The notes beneath the pieces were generated by a model. It was not told the origin of the DNA and made no database searches. It worked only from the letters and a program-made list of their open reading frames with translations. A DNA stretch of 53,902 nt, taken from contig CADACD010000015.1 of assembly GCA_902786365.1 (NCBI GenBank), positions 1-53,902 of the forward strand. Reading direction: 5' to 3'. Source of the DNA: an uncultured Lachnospiraceae bacterium. Its GTDB lineage: Bacteria; Bacillota; Clostridia; Lachnospirales; Lachnospiraceae. Positions 1 to 10,101 of the stretch are shown in pieces (position 1 is the stretch's first letter; each line of letters begins with the position of its first letter). Made by a program: the position numbers and the translations under genes.

Positions 1-280
1 CAATTATACCAAATCAGATGGTTTCATGCTATTTTTATGCCAGTTATTATTGAATTTTCAAGGTGCATAGGCACTTATTCAAGTGCGAAGTTTGAGTTAA
101 TAATATTACCTAATAACTCTGAAAATTCTGACAATGTTTTTTTCCTCTCAATTTTAACCTATTCATTCATAACACAATATATATTTTATTATCATTTTTT
201 TGCAGTTGCAAGATGTGACAAGACTGTATTTTTTTACAACAGTGCTGTCACACATCAAAAATCCTCAGAAAATTATGTTA
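1..280. other. AT-rich stretch without a convincing gene
   Basis: I see no supported gene here. The plus-strand reading frames are low in complexity, lack ribosome binding sites and run into the minus-strand gene that ends at 281. An imperfect inverted repeat (GATGTGACA at 212-220 against TGTCACACATC at 246-256) lies just past the end of that gene. It could form a hairpin in its transcript, but no clear U-run follows, so I do not call it a terminator. Confidence 0.5.
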
Positions 281-1735
281 TTATTTTTCATACGATGCAA
301 TCAGATTTTTCAATACCTTCAGCGAATTTTCTTTATCAAGACATATATTGGAATTTTTCATATAATCATTGTACATTCTCATATATCCGGATATAGTAGG
401 CGAATGTGTGAAATTCGTCGCCTCTACAGGAATGTCACCATAATACACATATCCTGTTGCTCCAACGAATATATCGTCCCAGCCAAATATATGAATATCA
501 TCATTTGCAAGATATTTTCCTGTCTTGAGCATATGAATTTCTGGCACACGTTCTTCATAATAGTGATACAATTTCTTTAATAAATCGAGCTTTATTTCGT
601 CTGTAAACTGCAAATTAAAATATTGTCCCTCCTGTTTACTTTCATTACTTTCCATAAAATGCCTTACAGATTCGATTGTAAAATACATCATCAAATTGCC
701 TTTTCTCCACTTACCATAAACCATATCAAGTGTTTCAATCACAAAATCCCTCTTCGGATAATTATCCGGTACAATCTTCTTTAATATATCTCTTGTATAA
801 AGCATCGCAACACATATTCTGTTACCAACATCAAATATTTCTTCAACATTATTCATAATTCCACTTAACAACTTTGACAAATATGTATCAGGATTCACAA
901 CAATTAGAAAGTTTTTCATGCCTGACATTTTACTTTCAATTTTCTCACATATTAATTTTACTTTTTCCTTCTCATCATATTCTATATACAGATTTCCATC
1001 ATCGGATATCATCATCACTTTCCTGCCTGTTACAATATAATATGGAAAAATGGCATTATCATCACCTGTATTGTTTGTGAATTCACTGGTAACCAGCGTA
1101 TTAATACCATATGATGAAAACTCACATGATGTGATAAAATTTTCAACTTGTACCGTGACAGTGTCATCATTACATTTACTATTGATGCTATATTTAAAAT
1201 CAATATTTCCTCTCAGTTTCAACATATGAATGACTATCAGAAACAGATTCTTTATATTACTCCAATCCGTCGGAATATTGACATACAATTTAGGCAATAT
1301 TTTCATATAAGTTGCATATGCAAGCTCTTCTTTTATCATTTCATCAATTTTACTCATTAATCTTTTTTCACTGTCACTCATTTTGAATATTTCTGCATAT
1401 TCTTCTATATCAAAATTACTTCCTGCCCCTTCCAAATAATCCTGCAATCTTTTTGTTTCATATAACCTATCTTTGATATACAAGACTCTTTTATATTCTT
1501 TTTCTCCATAAAAGTCTTCTACAAATTTTTCATATAAATTACTCAATACTTCACTGTCTACTTTGTTGACAAGCTCTTTGTACATCGCACAAAAACTCGT
1601 AAAATTCATTTTTCTTTCACCTATCATTACTTTTTGGAACCATGAGCGGTTACAATCAATCGTTTTTGCCATACTATATACAGAAATATTGTTATTTTTA
1701 ATAATATCATTTAGCATAGTTGAAAATTCTGACAT
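281..1735 (-). CDS. Helix-turn-helix protein of unknown function (484 aa)
   Basis: Uncharacterised protein. The first 55 or so residues look like a divergent XRE/Cro-type helix-turn-helix (a Ser-Met-Ala-Lys turn helix, then a recognition-like helix around Asn-Arg-Ser-Trp). The remaining 430 residues are mixed alpha/beta with no motif I recognise, so it may be a regulator with a large sensor domain. The start is supported by GGAGG about seven bases upstream of the ATG. A good minus-strand promoter lies about 165 bases upstream, so the untranslated leader is long. It is divergent from a small XRE repressor at 2044, and a palindrome overlaps its -35 box, which suggests that regulator controls it. 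The protein has no transmembrane segment or signal peptide. The function is unknown, and the DNA-binding call is an inference. Confidence 0.7.
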   Translation of the reverse strand: MSEFSTMLNDIIKNNNISVYSMAKTIDCNRSWFQKVMIGERKMNFTSFCAMYKELVNKVDSEVLSNLYEKFVEDFYGEKEYKRVLYIKDRLYETKRLQDYLEGAGSNFDIEEYAEIFKMSDSEKRLMSKIDEMIKEELAYATYMKILPKLYVNIPTDWSNIKNLFLIVIHMLKLRGNIDFKYSINSKCNDDTVTVQVENFITSCEFSSYGINTLVTSEFTNNTGDDNAIFPYYIVTGRKVMMISDDGNLYIEYDEKEKVKLICEKIESKMSGMKNFLIVVNPDTYLSKLLSGIMNNVEEIFDVGNRICVAMLYTRDILKKIVPDNYPKRDFVIETLDMVYGKWRKGNLMMYFTIESVRHFMESNESKQEGQYFNLQFTDEIKLDLLKKLYHYYEERVPEIHMLKTGKYLANDDIHIFGWDDIFVGATGYVYYGDIPVEATNFTHSPTISGYMRMYNDYMKNSNICLDKENSLKVLKNLIASYEK

Positions 1736-1901
1736 TTTCTTAATCCTCCATTAATATATCACCTTTTTGATTTCGTTTATTCAACGATAATTCTAAAATA
1801 TCACAATCAATTAATTCATAACAAACGTTATCTATTTGGTTATTCACGGATAATGTCGTGTATAGAAAATCATATTTTAATACATATTTTTTACAAATAA
1901 T

Positions 1902-1929
1902 ATTATCATATTTTATTCTCAAAAGTCAA
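1902..1929 (-). promoter_or_regulatory. Promoter of the 484-aa HTH gene
   Basis: On the minus strand a -35 TTGACT (1924-1929) is followed after 16 bases by a -10 GATAAT (1902-1907). This is close to the housekeeping sigma-A consensus. Transcription would start near 1895, leaving a leader of about 160 bases before the ATG at 1735. The 60-codon frame that spans 1740-1922 begins upstream of this start point and has no Shine-Dalgarno site, so I do not call it a gene. Confidence 0.55.
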
Positions 1930-1934
1930 CTTTT
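1921..1934. promoter_or_regulatory. Candidate XRE operator overlapping a -35 box
   Basis: AAAAGT-CA-ACTTTT is a perfect inverted repeat with 6-bp arms, lying directly over the -35 hexamer of the divergent gene. A related but imperfect element (AAAGTTCACCTTTTT) sits at 2003-2017, just upstream of the XRE gene's ribosome binding site. Two like sites in one divergent intergenic region are typical of an autoregulating Cro/C1-type repressor. Binding by the adjacent XRE protein is inferred. Confidence 0.4.
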
Positions 1935-2043
1935 AGTTTATTTTTTCCACTTTATGTGTATGTACAATTGATAAAACTGTATTAAAATATTTTGTAAATG
2001 CTAAAGTTCACCTTTTTACAATATAATAATTTTGGGAGATATT

Positions 2044-2328
2044 ATGTTTGATTTATCTGAAAAATTGAAGGCACTAAGAAAGAGAGATAATCTTACCCAG
2101 GAGGAGCTTGCTTTTGAATTAGGTGTGACAAAATCAGTAATAAGCGCCTATGAGCGTGGAACGCGAATGCCATCCTATGACATTCTGATTCACCTCGCAA
2201 GCATGTATGATGTGAGTATTGACTACTTACTTGGATTTGAACATAAAAATCTGTTAGATTTGTCGGGTTTAACGCCAAATGAAATCGAGGCAGTCAAGAA
2301 CTTAGTGGATACTATGCGTGAACATTAG
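2044..2328 (+). CDS. XRE-family transcriptional regulator (94 aa)
   Basis: Small DNA-binding repressor-type protein. Residues 5-60 form a textbook Cro/C1 helix-turn-helix (LKALRKRDNLTQEELA, then a turn and the recognition helix with TKSVISAYERG), followed by the common YDVSIDYLLG extension. The C-terminal 30 residues are a short helical tail, probably for dimerisation. I place the start at the ATG at 2044 because GGGAG lies six to ten bases upstream; the frame also opens with a TTG at 2032, which overlaps that ribosome binding site and is unlikely to be used. It is divergent from the 484-residue HTH gene, with two candidate operators between them. A terminator follows. It likely acts as a local repressor; its targets are inferred. 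Confidence 0.88.
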   Translation: MFDLSEKLKALRKRDNLTQEELAFELGVTKSVISAYERGTRMPSYDILIHLASMYDVSIDYLLGFEHKNLLDLSGLTPNEIEAVKNLVDTMREH

Positions 2329-2385
2329 TACGGAATACCAATGTTGTCATTTGAACATTTAGATAAGGATGTTACATTATACACT

Positions 2386-2420
2386 CAGCCAGACTTTTTG
2401 GAGCCTGGCTGTTGGTTTTT
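2386..2420 (+). terminator. Intrinsic terminator after the XRE gene
   Basis: A 7-bp GC-rich stem (CAGCCAG at 2386-2392 pairing with CTGGCTG at 2405-2411) is followed by TTGGTTTTT. It lies between the convergent XRE gene and addA, and the T-run orientation fits the plus-strand gene. Confidence 0.7.
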
Positions 2421-2531
2421 ACAAAAGAAGCTGCACACTAATTTCTTAGTGCGACAGACCCTTACGTTTATAGTCTTTCTAACCTTTCCCCGAAGTTTCT
2501 CTCAATACATATTCATCACCTTTCCTATAAT

Positions 2532-5500
2532 TCACGCCATGACAATATCTTTCCCTAATTTCGTTGAATATAATATTTTCTGTGAAACTGTCATTCCTGT
2601 AATCTGTTCAACCGCCTTTTTATATAGTTCAAGCTGTATATAATAATACTGTATCAATTCAGACTCATTTTTTACATTATCCGTTTTATAATCTACAAGA
2701 ATAATCTTTCCATCTTCAATAAAAAATGCATCAATAATACCCTGTATCAAAATGGTATCGCCTGTTTTTTTGACTTTTTCTGGTTTCACAATTTTTCCCG
2801 TTTCACCTATTATTTTTGCCACCCTTTTAAATTCATCTATCTCAGACTCCGAAAATCCGACAACAAACTGCTGCTCTCTTTTAAGTTCTCCTCGCAGATA
2901 TGCAGCCTTCATTCTTCTGTATAATTCTGATTTTGTAAATTCAAAATAGTGCTTTATCCATATACATTCCTTTTCTTCCGTACTGATTACACCTTCTTTT
3001 TCAAACCGTTCAATCATGCCGGCAATATTATTCCATGACGGTTCCATATCATAATCAAATTTTTCAAATATCATATGATAAATTGTACCTCTGCCTGCCC
3101 CACTTATAGTTGACTTTGGATTTTCAACACGCTCCTGTTCTTTTTGTATATATTCTGTATATTCTGCCATAAAATCAAATCTGATGACATCCTCTGCAAG
3201 TCGTTCATCCTGCTCACTTTCATAGCTGATTTTCTTAATCTCTGAAACACTCATCTTTGCATGAGACTGAATCTGCTTTCGATATAAATATTCAAAAGAC
3301 ATAATCTCCCCAAACATTTTCTTCACATTTTCAGAATATACCATTTCCGTATCAAGATTTTTTAACACTTCTGTACTAACCGCCTCCAGATACTTTTCCT
3401 TCACCAGACTGCCTGCAACATCACTGATTTTAACATACCTTACCTTCAAATTACTCTCTTCACCATAAATCGGGTTGTCAACCGGAGACTCTATCCCAAT
3501 TACATTTTGATAAATATCACAAAACGCTTTATTTCTTGCAAGTGGAATCGTGATGAAATCCATATAACTGTTAAACTGGCTTACCACTCCATATCCAAGG
3601 TAGGAGGAATGGTTATTTCGCTGTGCAGTCATTTTCAAAATTCTTTTTTCATCTGCTGCCCCGCCTGTAAATATGAGTTTGTCTTTCGCCCTTGTACATG
3701 CCACATAAAATAATCTGAGTTCTTCTTCGATTGCCTCCAATTCAATCTTTTTATTGATAGCAAATTTCATCAGATTTTTCTTTGATACTCTTGTATCTTC
3801 ATCCATATAATCCATTCCTATGCCAAGTTTTGAGTGAACTACTGCTTTCTTTTTTGCGTCCATCAGATTAAATTGTTTATTAATATTTGACAAAAATACT
3901 ACCGGAAACTCAAGTCCTTTACTTTTATGGATTGTCATAATTCTGACCGTATTATCACTGTCACTTGCAATGGACGCTTCACCCAAGTCAATATTATATT
4001 TATTCATTTTTTCGATATATCTTATAAAATTGAACAAACCTTTATAACTACCATTCTCATACGCTGCTGCCTTGGCTTTTAGCATCTCTATATTTGCCAC
4101 CCTTTGTGAACCTGATGGCATCGCACAGACAAAATCATAATAACCTGTCTTTTCTATCACTTCACTCACCAAATCATAAATCGACATATACATCACTTTG
4201 TCTCTGAAGAATGTGAGTTGTTCTAAAAATGACTTTAATTTTTGGGCAAGTTTTCTATCATACTCTATTCCTACCGGCAAATATACTTCTGCTGTATTCG
4301 TTTCATCTTTTTTATAATCTATGCTGCCAATTTCGTTACTCTTTTCAAGTTTGATGCCAATTGTTGGATTTGTGATATTTCCATCCCTATCTTCACTCTC
4401 TCCTAGTTCAATATACAATTTCATATCTTCAAAAAGGCTTACATCCTTGCCGCCTACCGCCCTGATTACTGCTATTTCTTCATCACTGATTTCGGCAAAT
4501 GGAGATTTTAAAACTGCCGCCATGGGAATATCGAGTGTCGGATTATCAATAATCTTTAAGTAGCTTATTACATTTCTTATCTCAATTGTTTTAAAATAGC
4601 CTTCCTTCGATTCCATATAGACCGGAATCCCTTCCTTCATAAGCTCACTGCTTATGCCATCTGCATTTTTCCCGATACTTCTAAGTAGAATCACTATATC
4701 CGAATATTGAAGAGGACGGTACTTCTGTAGCTCTTTATCAAAAACAACCATCCCTTTTTCTTTGTCAGTAAGTTCCTTTATCCTTCCTGCTATCACTTTT
4801 CCCTCAACTTCAAAAGCGGTCGCTTCCATATTCTCATCATCTGCTTCATCTTCTGTTATATCATATTCTTTCGAATTTTCTTTAAAATCACTCTCAATAT
4901 CTTTTGTTTTTTCCTTGGTATTGATAAGAATAAGTTCCGCCCTATCGTCAATTCTTCCGGCAAAATTATCATCAGGCTCCGGCAAAACCGCTCCAAAATA
5001 AAGTTTGTTTTCATCATCATAATCAATGTTTCCAAGCTCACTGTTCATTATCTGATAAAACAGAAAATTCGTTGTATCAATAACACCTCTTCTGCTTCTG
5101 AAATTTCTATCAAGTATGATTTTATAATCCGGCTCACTATCGGAAGTCTTGTATGTATTATATTTTTCAACAAATATGTCAGGATTTGCACCTCGAAATC
5201 CATAAATACTCTGCTTGACATCTCCCACCATAAAACGATTATTTATGCCAAACCGCTCCTTTGACAGAGCATTTAACAATGTCTCCTGAACCATGTTGCT
5301 GTCCTGGTACTCATCCACCATAATCTCTTCAAAATCTTTCGCAATCTCATCTGCTGTTTTTGTCGGAACAAACTTTCCATTCTCCTCTGACACAAGAATC
5401 TCTATGGCATAATGTTCAAAGTCATCAAAATCAATCAGATTTTTGGTTTTCTTCTTCTCCTGAAATTTATCCATAAATGTTTTTGTGATATCTACATATG

Positions 5501-6500
5501 TCTCTATAATATCACGACATTTATGAAGCTCTGTAAATGCCTCTCCAATACTCTGGCTGTAAATTCTTTTTTTCAATTTGGCAATGCCATCTTTCACATT
5601 GTTTCTGCTTTCTGTCACCATATCTTTTAAGTCAGAGTCACATGAATCTTTTTTGCATGCCGGCAGACGTGAAAATTCCATATTTAGTTTTACTTTTCTT
5701 TTGTCATAATCCTTCTGCGCATATATCTGTTCTATCTGTTCTTTTTCTTTCGTAAGTATGTCAAGATATACAAACGGACCTCCATTATTACACAAATCGA
5801 GCATGATGTCATATTGCTTTAACATTTCCAAAAGCACGCCATCTGCATATTGGTTCAAAATCTCTACATATTCACTGTTTTTCAAGTCATTTTCATCTGT
5901 ATATTCGTACTTTTTTACACAGTCTTCAAGCCATTTTTTCGGCCACGGATAACCCATTGCTTTTCCGTATAATGAGAGTATCATCTCCTCAATATAATCA
6001 TCACTTGTCCTGTTTTCAAACTGTTCCACAAATTGATGAAATTCTTTACTTTCCGAAGAATAGTATTCCTCGATTACTTCTTTCACAACATCTGATTTTA
6101 ACAGTTCCATTTCTCCAGGATCTCCAACACGCACTCCAGGATCTAAATCGATATCATTAAAATGCTCTTTCACAAGATTCAGACAAAAACTGTGAATTGT
6201 GGTGATATAGGCGTTATGAATATATGCCTGCTGTTTTCTCAAATGAAGATTGTCCGGGTCTTTCTCAAGCTCCTGTTCTATCGCCTTTAATATTCGCTCT
6301 CTCATCTCACCTGCTGCCGCATTGGTAAATGTCACCACCATGATTTTATCTACATCAATCGGATTATCCTTATCCATAATTCTTTTGATAATTCGTTCCA
6401 CAAGAACTGCTGTCTTTCCGGAACCTGCCGCCGCAGATACTAAGATGTTCTTATTTCTTGTATCGATAACTCTTTGTTGTGCCTCAGTCCATGTTGCCAT
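2532..6500 (-). CDS. addA: ATP-dependent helicase/nuclease subunit A
   Basis: AddA is the UvrD-type 3'-5' helicase and 3'-strand nuclease subunit of AddAB, the Gram-positive counterpart of RecBCD. It resects double-strand ends to load RecA. Visible motifs are Walker A AAAGSGKT (residues 23-30), DEYQDSN (motif II), the GDVKQSIYGFRGA motif, the helicase motif VRIMTIHKSKGLEFPVVF, the LFYVACTRAKD motif and a C-terminal PD-(D/E)XK nuclease core with ILVDYKTD. The length (about 1322 aa) is slightly longer than the usual 1200-1280. Two ATGs lie in tandem; I prefer the second (6500) because AGGAG lies six bases upstream of it and only three from the first. The start overlaps the end of addB, so the two are translationally coupled and form one operon. 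Confidence 0.96.
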   Translation of the reverse strand: MATWTEAQQRVIDTRNKNILVSAAAGSGKTAVLVERIIKRIMDKDNPIDVDKIMVVTFTNAAAGEMRERILKAIEQELEKDPDNLHLRKQQAYIHNAYITTIHSFCLNLVKEHFNDIDLDPGVRVGDPGEMELLKSDVVKEVIEEYYSSESKEFHQFVEQFENRTSDDYIEEMILSLYGKAMGYPWPKKWLEDCVKKYEYTDENDLKNSEYVEILNQYADGVLLEMLKQYDIMLDLCNNGGPFVYLDILTKEKEQIEQIYAQKDYDKRKVKLNMEFSRLPACKKDSCDSDLKDMVTESRNNVKDGIAKLKKRIYSQSIGEAFTELHKCRDIIETYVDITKTFMDKFQEKKKTKNLIDFDDFEHYAIEILVSEENGKFVPTKTADEIAKDFEEIMVDEYQDSNMVQETLLNALSKERFGINNRFMVGDVKQSIYGFRGANPDIFVEKYNTYKTSDSEPDYKIILDRNFRSRRGVIDTTNFLFYQIMNSELGNIDYDDENKLYFGAVLPEPDDNFAGRIDDRAELILINTKEKTKDIESDFKENSKEYDITEDEADDENMEATAFEVEGKVIAGRIKELTDKEKGMVVFDKELQKYRPLQYSDIVILLRSIGKNADGISSELMKEGIPVYMESKEGYFKTIEIRNVISYLKIIDNPTLDIPMAAVLKSPFAEISDEEIAVIRAVGGKDVSLFEDMKLYIELGESEDRDGNITNPTIGIKLEKSNEIGSIDYKKDETNTAEVYLPVGIEYDRKLAQKLKSFLEQLTFFRDKVMYMSIYDLVSEVIEKTGYYDFVCAMPSGSQRVANIEMLKAKAAAYENGSYKGLFNFIRYIEKMNKYNIDLGEASIASDSDNTVRIMTIHKSKGLEFPVVFLSNINKQFNLMDAKKKAVVHSKLGIGMDYMDEDTRVSKKNLMKFAINKKIELEAIEEELRLFYVACTRAKDKLIFTGGAADEKRILKMTAQRNNHSSYLGYGVVSQFNSYMDFITIPLARNKAFCDIYQNVIGIESPVDNPIYGEESNLKVRYVKISDVAGSLVKEKYLEAVSTEVLKNLDTEMVYSENVKKMFGEIMSFEYLYRKQIQSHAKMSVSEIKKISYESEQDERLAEDVIRFDFMAEYTEYIQKEQERVENPKSTISGAGRGTIYHMIFEKFDYDMEPSWNNIAGMIERFEKEGVISTEEKECIWIKHYFEFTKSELYRRMKAAYLRGELKREQQFVVGFSESEIDEFKRVAKIIGETGKIVKPEKVKKTGDTILIQGIIDAFFIEDGKIILVDYKTDNVKNESELIQYYYIQLELYKKAVEQITGMTVSQKILYSTKLGKDIVMA

Positions 6501-9500
6501 CATATTCTCCTTTCGTTATTGTCTCTTCATCCACCACAAGGCTTTCTTTTCGAATTTTTTTCCACACTTCTTCCGGTTTATCCTTATATAAAAGTCTATA
6601 CTTTGCTCCACTTAAATTTTTATCAAATCCACATACAGATTTGTACTCACAATATTCACACGCAGTTTTTTCGTTAGAGCCGGCTTTCATATATGGATTA
6701 ATATCAATATCCCCGTCAAGTATTTCCTTTCCGAACTCGCCTGTCTTTTCGTGAACAAAATCAATCATACATTTTATTGAGAGACTATCAGCCTTGGTTG
6801 AACTACTCTTAAATGCTCCTTTTTTTGTATATCCAATTGGTATATACATTGAGTCGCCGCCATTTGCTTTGACACTCTCAATGGTACTATCAAATGCTCT
6901 TATCACATTTTCATCATCATTTACAATTCCATTTACTTTCTGACTTTTTAGAACTGCTTCATCGACAACTTTCTTAAATTCCTCTTCACTTTCCCATTTT
7001 TTTAAATCTTCTTCTTTGATAACAGGGTCATCAATGTTGTAATAAAACATTCCGGCAGGTATAATATTTTTTCCCGGATATTTCTTTTTAGTATGTTCAA
7101 GTGCTGCCTCCATATAAATTATCAGCTGTAGCTGAAGTCCGTTATATACATCATTAATCTCGAATTTTTTTGTTCCCGATTTGTAATCAATAATCTTGAC
7201 ATAAATATCATCTTTATCTTTATAATAGTCAATTCTGTCAATAATTCCACGAAGCCCCATCTGTGCACCATCATCATACACATATTTCATTTCATCAAGC
7301 CCACTGTTTGATGAAAATCTCATCTCAAATTCCGATGGGATAAAATCTCCTGCATTTATCTGCTGCTGCAAAATCCAGACTGTTTTGTCAGAAACCTTTT
7401 TTATCTTTTCAAGCATGTAAGCATTTCTTCCGTTGTCATGAAATACTCCTGCCTCATTGACTGCTGCTTCTGATACACTCTCACTAATCAGCAGCCGCCT
7501 CAGCTCATCATCTATCTTATCAAATGACAGTTTTCTCTCTCTCACCTTTTTAAAGAATAATTCAATTGCACTGTGATAGACATTTCCTATATCATTTTTT
7601 CTGACACCAAATTCCTTTCTCTCCACAAGCTGCAAGCCATACGTCAGGAAATGCCTGTAAGCACATGACGCAAAGGTTTCAAGCCTTGAAACACTGTTGA
7701 AAAGATTTTCCCCATATAAAGCCCTTGCAACTGCCTTGTCAAGTTTCGAACTTTTTACAGAATAAGCGGCGGCATTAATAAGTGGTTTCATATCAATCCC
7801 GTTTTTCGCACACATTGTATATAACTCGCAGAATGTCTTTTTCTCTTCTTCTCTCATTCTTCCCGAAATGAAATCATAGATATTTTTTGAAACATAGGAA
7901 ACTGCTGATTTTATATTTGTAATATTCTTTGGCAGACTTTCCCTTTCTGCCTTTGCCTCATCAATGACTTCTATATTTTCAAACATAGAAGCAACTGTTG
8001 TCACAATATATGACTGTCTTTTTGAGGTACCGTCTGCCCCGCTTCGCTTGAATGAAATATGTAGTTGATCGGACATCTTTGTCAGCATGAGATACAGATA
8101 AAATTTTTGTATGAACGCATTTTCCCTCACTGTAGGTGATAATTCAACACCATTTTCATATAAAAAATTTCTCTCTTCTCTTGTAAGAACTCCTCCTCCT
8201 GCATCCGATTTTGGAATAATTCCATCATTCGCACCAATCAGAAACAATACTTTTACATGATTAAGTCTTGTTCTCTCTGTATCTCCAACCACAACCCTGT
8301 CAAGTGTCGGTGGTACAAGACCTACCTTGATATCTTCAAATCCTGAATCAAGCATTGCAAGCAGTTCATTTGCATTGACCTTTTCATCCCCTGTCAGAAA
8401 AACAGTCTTATCAAACAGCTCCATCACAAGACCATATGTCTGTTTAAATTCATTTCCTCTTGATATATCCCCCTCATCGTAAAAATGCTTTGTAATGATT
8501 TCCAATTTATTTTCTATATCAAGTCTGATGACAAGATTGCAAAGTGCGGTAATGGCATCCTTTACAGGTATTCTCCTTTGTACCTTAAACGCCTCATACG
8601 TCTCAAAAATATCCTCTACTACTTTCTGTCTTGCAATCTCATATTCTTCTCTTTCCTCTTCAATCGGTGTAGTCCATTTTTTCTTTCCCTTTATCCCATG
8701 TGAAATCACATAATTTTCAAGTAAATCTATCTGCGTTCTTGAAAGTCCTGACATGCCACACCTTAAATATCTGAAAACACTTTCATAAGAAAAATTATCT
8801 GAAATAATCTCAAGGACTGCTCTTATGGTCTCTACCATCGGATTGGCAATCACGCTTCTCTTAAAATCCACAAAACACGGAATATCATGCTTTTCAAATA
8901 TTTCTGTGATATATCTGTTATATCCTTCCATATCAGCAGTCACAACTGCAATATCTTTATATCTGTAATTTTCACATCTTACAAGGCGGCTGATGGTATA
9001 AGCGACATATTCTGCTTCCGAAATGGGATTGTCACATATATGTATACTGATATGTTGATTCTGGTGTTTATCTGTTTTAATGTTATCCGGATTGTTATCT
9101 GCTTCTGCCCGATATGGCTTTACCCCATACTTAAATAAATTTCTTTCAAGATATGATATCATGCCATTGTCTTTAAACCTGTGTGGCTTCGTCAATATGA
9201 TGTCACTGTAAACTGATACATTTTCTTCTCTTGCAATCGTCTTCAATCTGTTAATCGTCTTGATACTTAAGCTAAAAATATCCGCATCATTTTCCTTTGT
9301 ATAATCAACTACATCTGCATCTCTAAGCGTAATTGTCACATAGACATCTTTCGCATATTTTAACAACTGTCTTATCACTTCATATTGAACAGGTGAAAAT
9401 CCGGTATACTCATCAAAAGTAATATAGCTGTCTTTCATAATCTTTGAATTTCCTATCAGCGTACACACCTTCTGCAAAAGCTCCTCATTAATGATAAACT

Positions 9501-10047
9501 TGTCATTTAAATATTCCTTTAACTTTTCTGATATCAGCTTAATATCTTTCAGCTTTGCATATAAAAGCGGACGCTTTTTTGCATTTTCCATCATCTTATC
9601 AAACTTGTCATTTGTGATTCCGTACTGATATAATTCACTAATCATTGATTTCATTTCTTCTATAAATCCAGCCATTCCTGCCTTTGAGCCAAACACTGTG
9701 AATTTTTCCTTATTCTCTTCTATGATTTTTCTAAGTATCAGACATTTTCCCGTATCATCTAATACTTTTAATGTGCTAAGGCCTGCTTCATTGAAAATAC
9801 GTTTTGCAAGTCTGTCAAAACTGACGATATCAATGTTCATTGTTCCTTGGGTTTCAGACAAATCTACGATTGTTTTTTGTGTCTCCATCGTAAACTGCTC
9901 TGGCACTATAGCATAGCATTTTGTTGTTTGTGATGTTTTTTCTTTCAGTTTTCCTGATGACTCATCAAGACTGTGCTGCAATAATTTCGTGTACATAAGG
10001 TGCGATTTTCCGGTTCCGCTTCCGCCTATGATTAATTGTAATCCCAT
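6484..10047 (-). CDS. addB: ATP-dependent helicase/nuclease subunit B
   Basis: AddB is the partner of AddA. It has an N-terminal inactivated-helicase fold that scans for Chi, and a C-terminal nuclease stabilised by a 4Fe-4S cluster. Visible features are Walker A GGSGTGKS about ten residues in, the late nuclease sequence VKIIDYKSGTKKF, and the iron-sulphur cysteines: one in FASCAYRHF and three in CEYCEYKSVC near the C-terminus. I choose the ATG at 10047 (1187 aa, normal length). The frame stays open to 10158, but that upstream part contains a strong promoter (10102-10131), and homologous proteins begin with the Walker A strand. The spacing to the nearest purine-rich AAAGG is rather long (13 bases). 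It overlaps addA by about 17 bases. Confidence 0.95.
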   Translation of the reverse strand: MGLQLIIGGSGTGKSHLMYTKLLQHSLDESSGKLKEKTSQTTKCYAIVPEQFTMETQKTIVDLSETQGTMNIDIVSFDRLAKRIFNEAGLSTLKVLDDTGKCLILRKIIEENKEKFTVFGSKAGMAGFIEEMKSMISELYQYGITNDKFDKMMENAKKRPLLYAKLKDIKLISEKLKEYLNDKFIINEELLQKVCTLIGNSKIMKDSYITFDEYTGFSPVQYEVIRQLLKYAKDVYVTITLRDADVVDYTKENDADIFSLSIKTINRLKTIAREENVSVYSDIILTKPHRFKDNGMISYLERNLFKYGVKPYRAEADNNPDNIKTDKHQNQHISIHICDNPISEAEYVAYTISRLVRCENYRYKDIAVVTADMEGYNRYITEIFEKHDIPCFVDFKRSVIANPMVETIRAVLEIISDNFSYESVFRYLRCGMSGLSRTQIDLLENYVISHGIKGKKKWTTPIEEEREEYEIARQKVVEDIFETYEAFKVQRRIPVKDAITALCNLVIRLDIENKLEIITKHFYDEGDISRGNEFKQTYGLVMELFDKTVFLTGDEKVNANELLAMLDSGFEDIKVGLVPPTLDRVVVGDTERTRLNHVKVLFLIGANDGIIPKSDAGGGVLTREERNFLYENGVELSPTVRENAFIQKFYLYLMLTKMSDQLHISFKRSGADGTSKRQSYIVTTVASMFENIEVIDEAKAERESLPKNITNIKSAVSYVSKNIYDFISGRMREEEKKTFCELYTMCAKNGIDMKPLINAAAYSVKSSKLDKAVARALYGENLFNSVSRLETFASCAYRHFLTYGLQLVERKEFGVRKNDIGNVYHSAIELFFKKVRERKLSFDKIDDELRRLLISESVSEAAVNEAGVFHDNGRNAYMLEKIKKVSDKTVWILQQQINAGDFIPSEFEMRFSSNSGLDEMKYVYDDGAQMGLRGIIDRIDYYKDKDDIYVKIIDYKSGTKKFEINDVYNGLQLQLIIYMEAALEHTKKKYPGKNIIPAGMFYYNIDDPVIKEEDLKKWESEEEFKKVVDEAVLKSQKVNGIVNDDENVIRAFDSTIESVKANGGDSMYIPIGYTKKGAFKSSSTKADSLSIKCMIDFVHEKTGEFGKEILDGDIDINPYMKAGSNEKTACEYCEYKSVCGFDKNLSGAKYRLLYKDKPEEVWKKIRKESLVVDEETITKGEYDGNMD

Positions 10048-10101
10048 TTTATTTCTTATACCTTTCCATGCATCATATTTGCCGTTTTTACCTAAGTATA
10101 T

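Noticed and set aside
1740-1922. 60-codon frame just upstream of the 484-aa HTH gene
   Set aside because: It has no ribosome binding site, starts upstream of the predicted transcription start of the promoter at 1902-1929, and its composition is that of AT-rich non-coding DNA.
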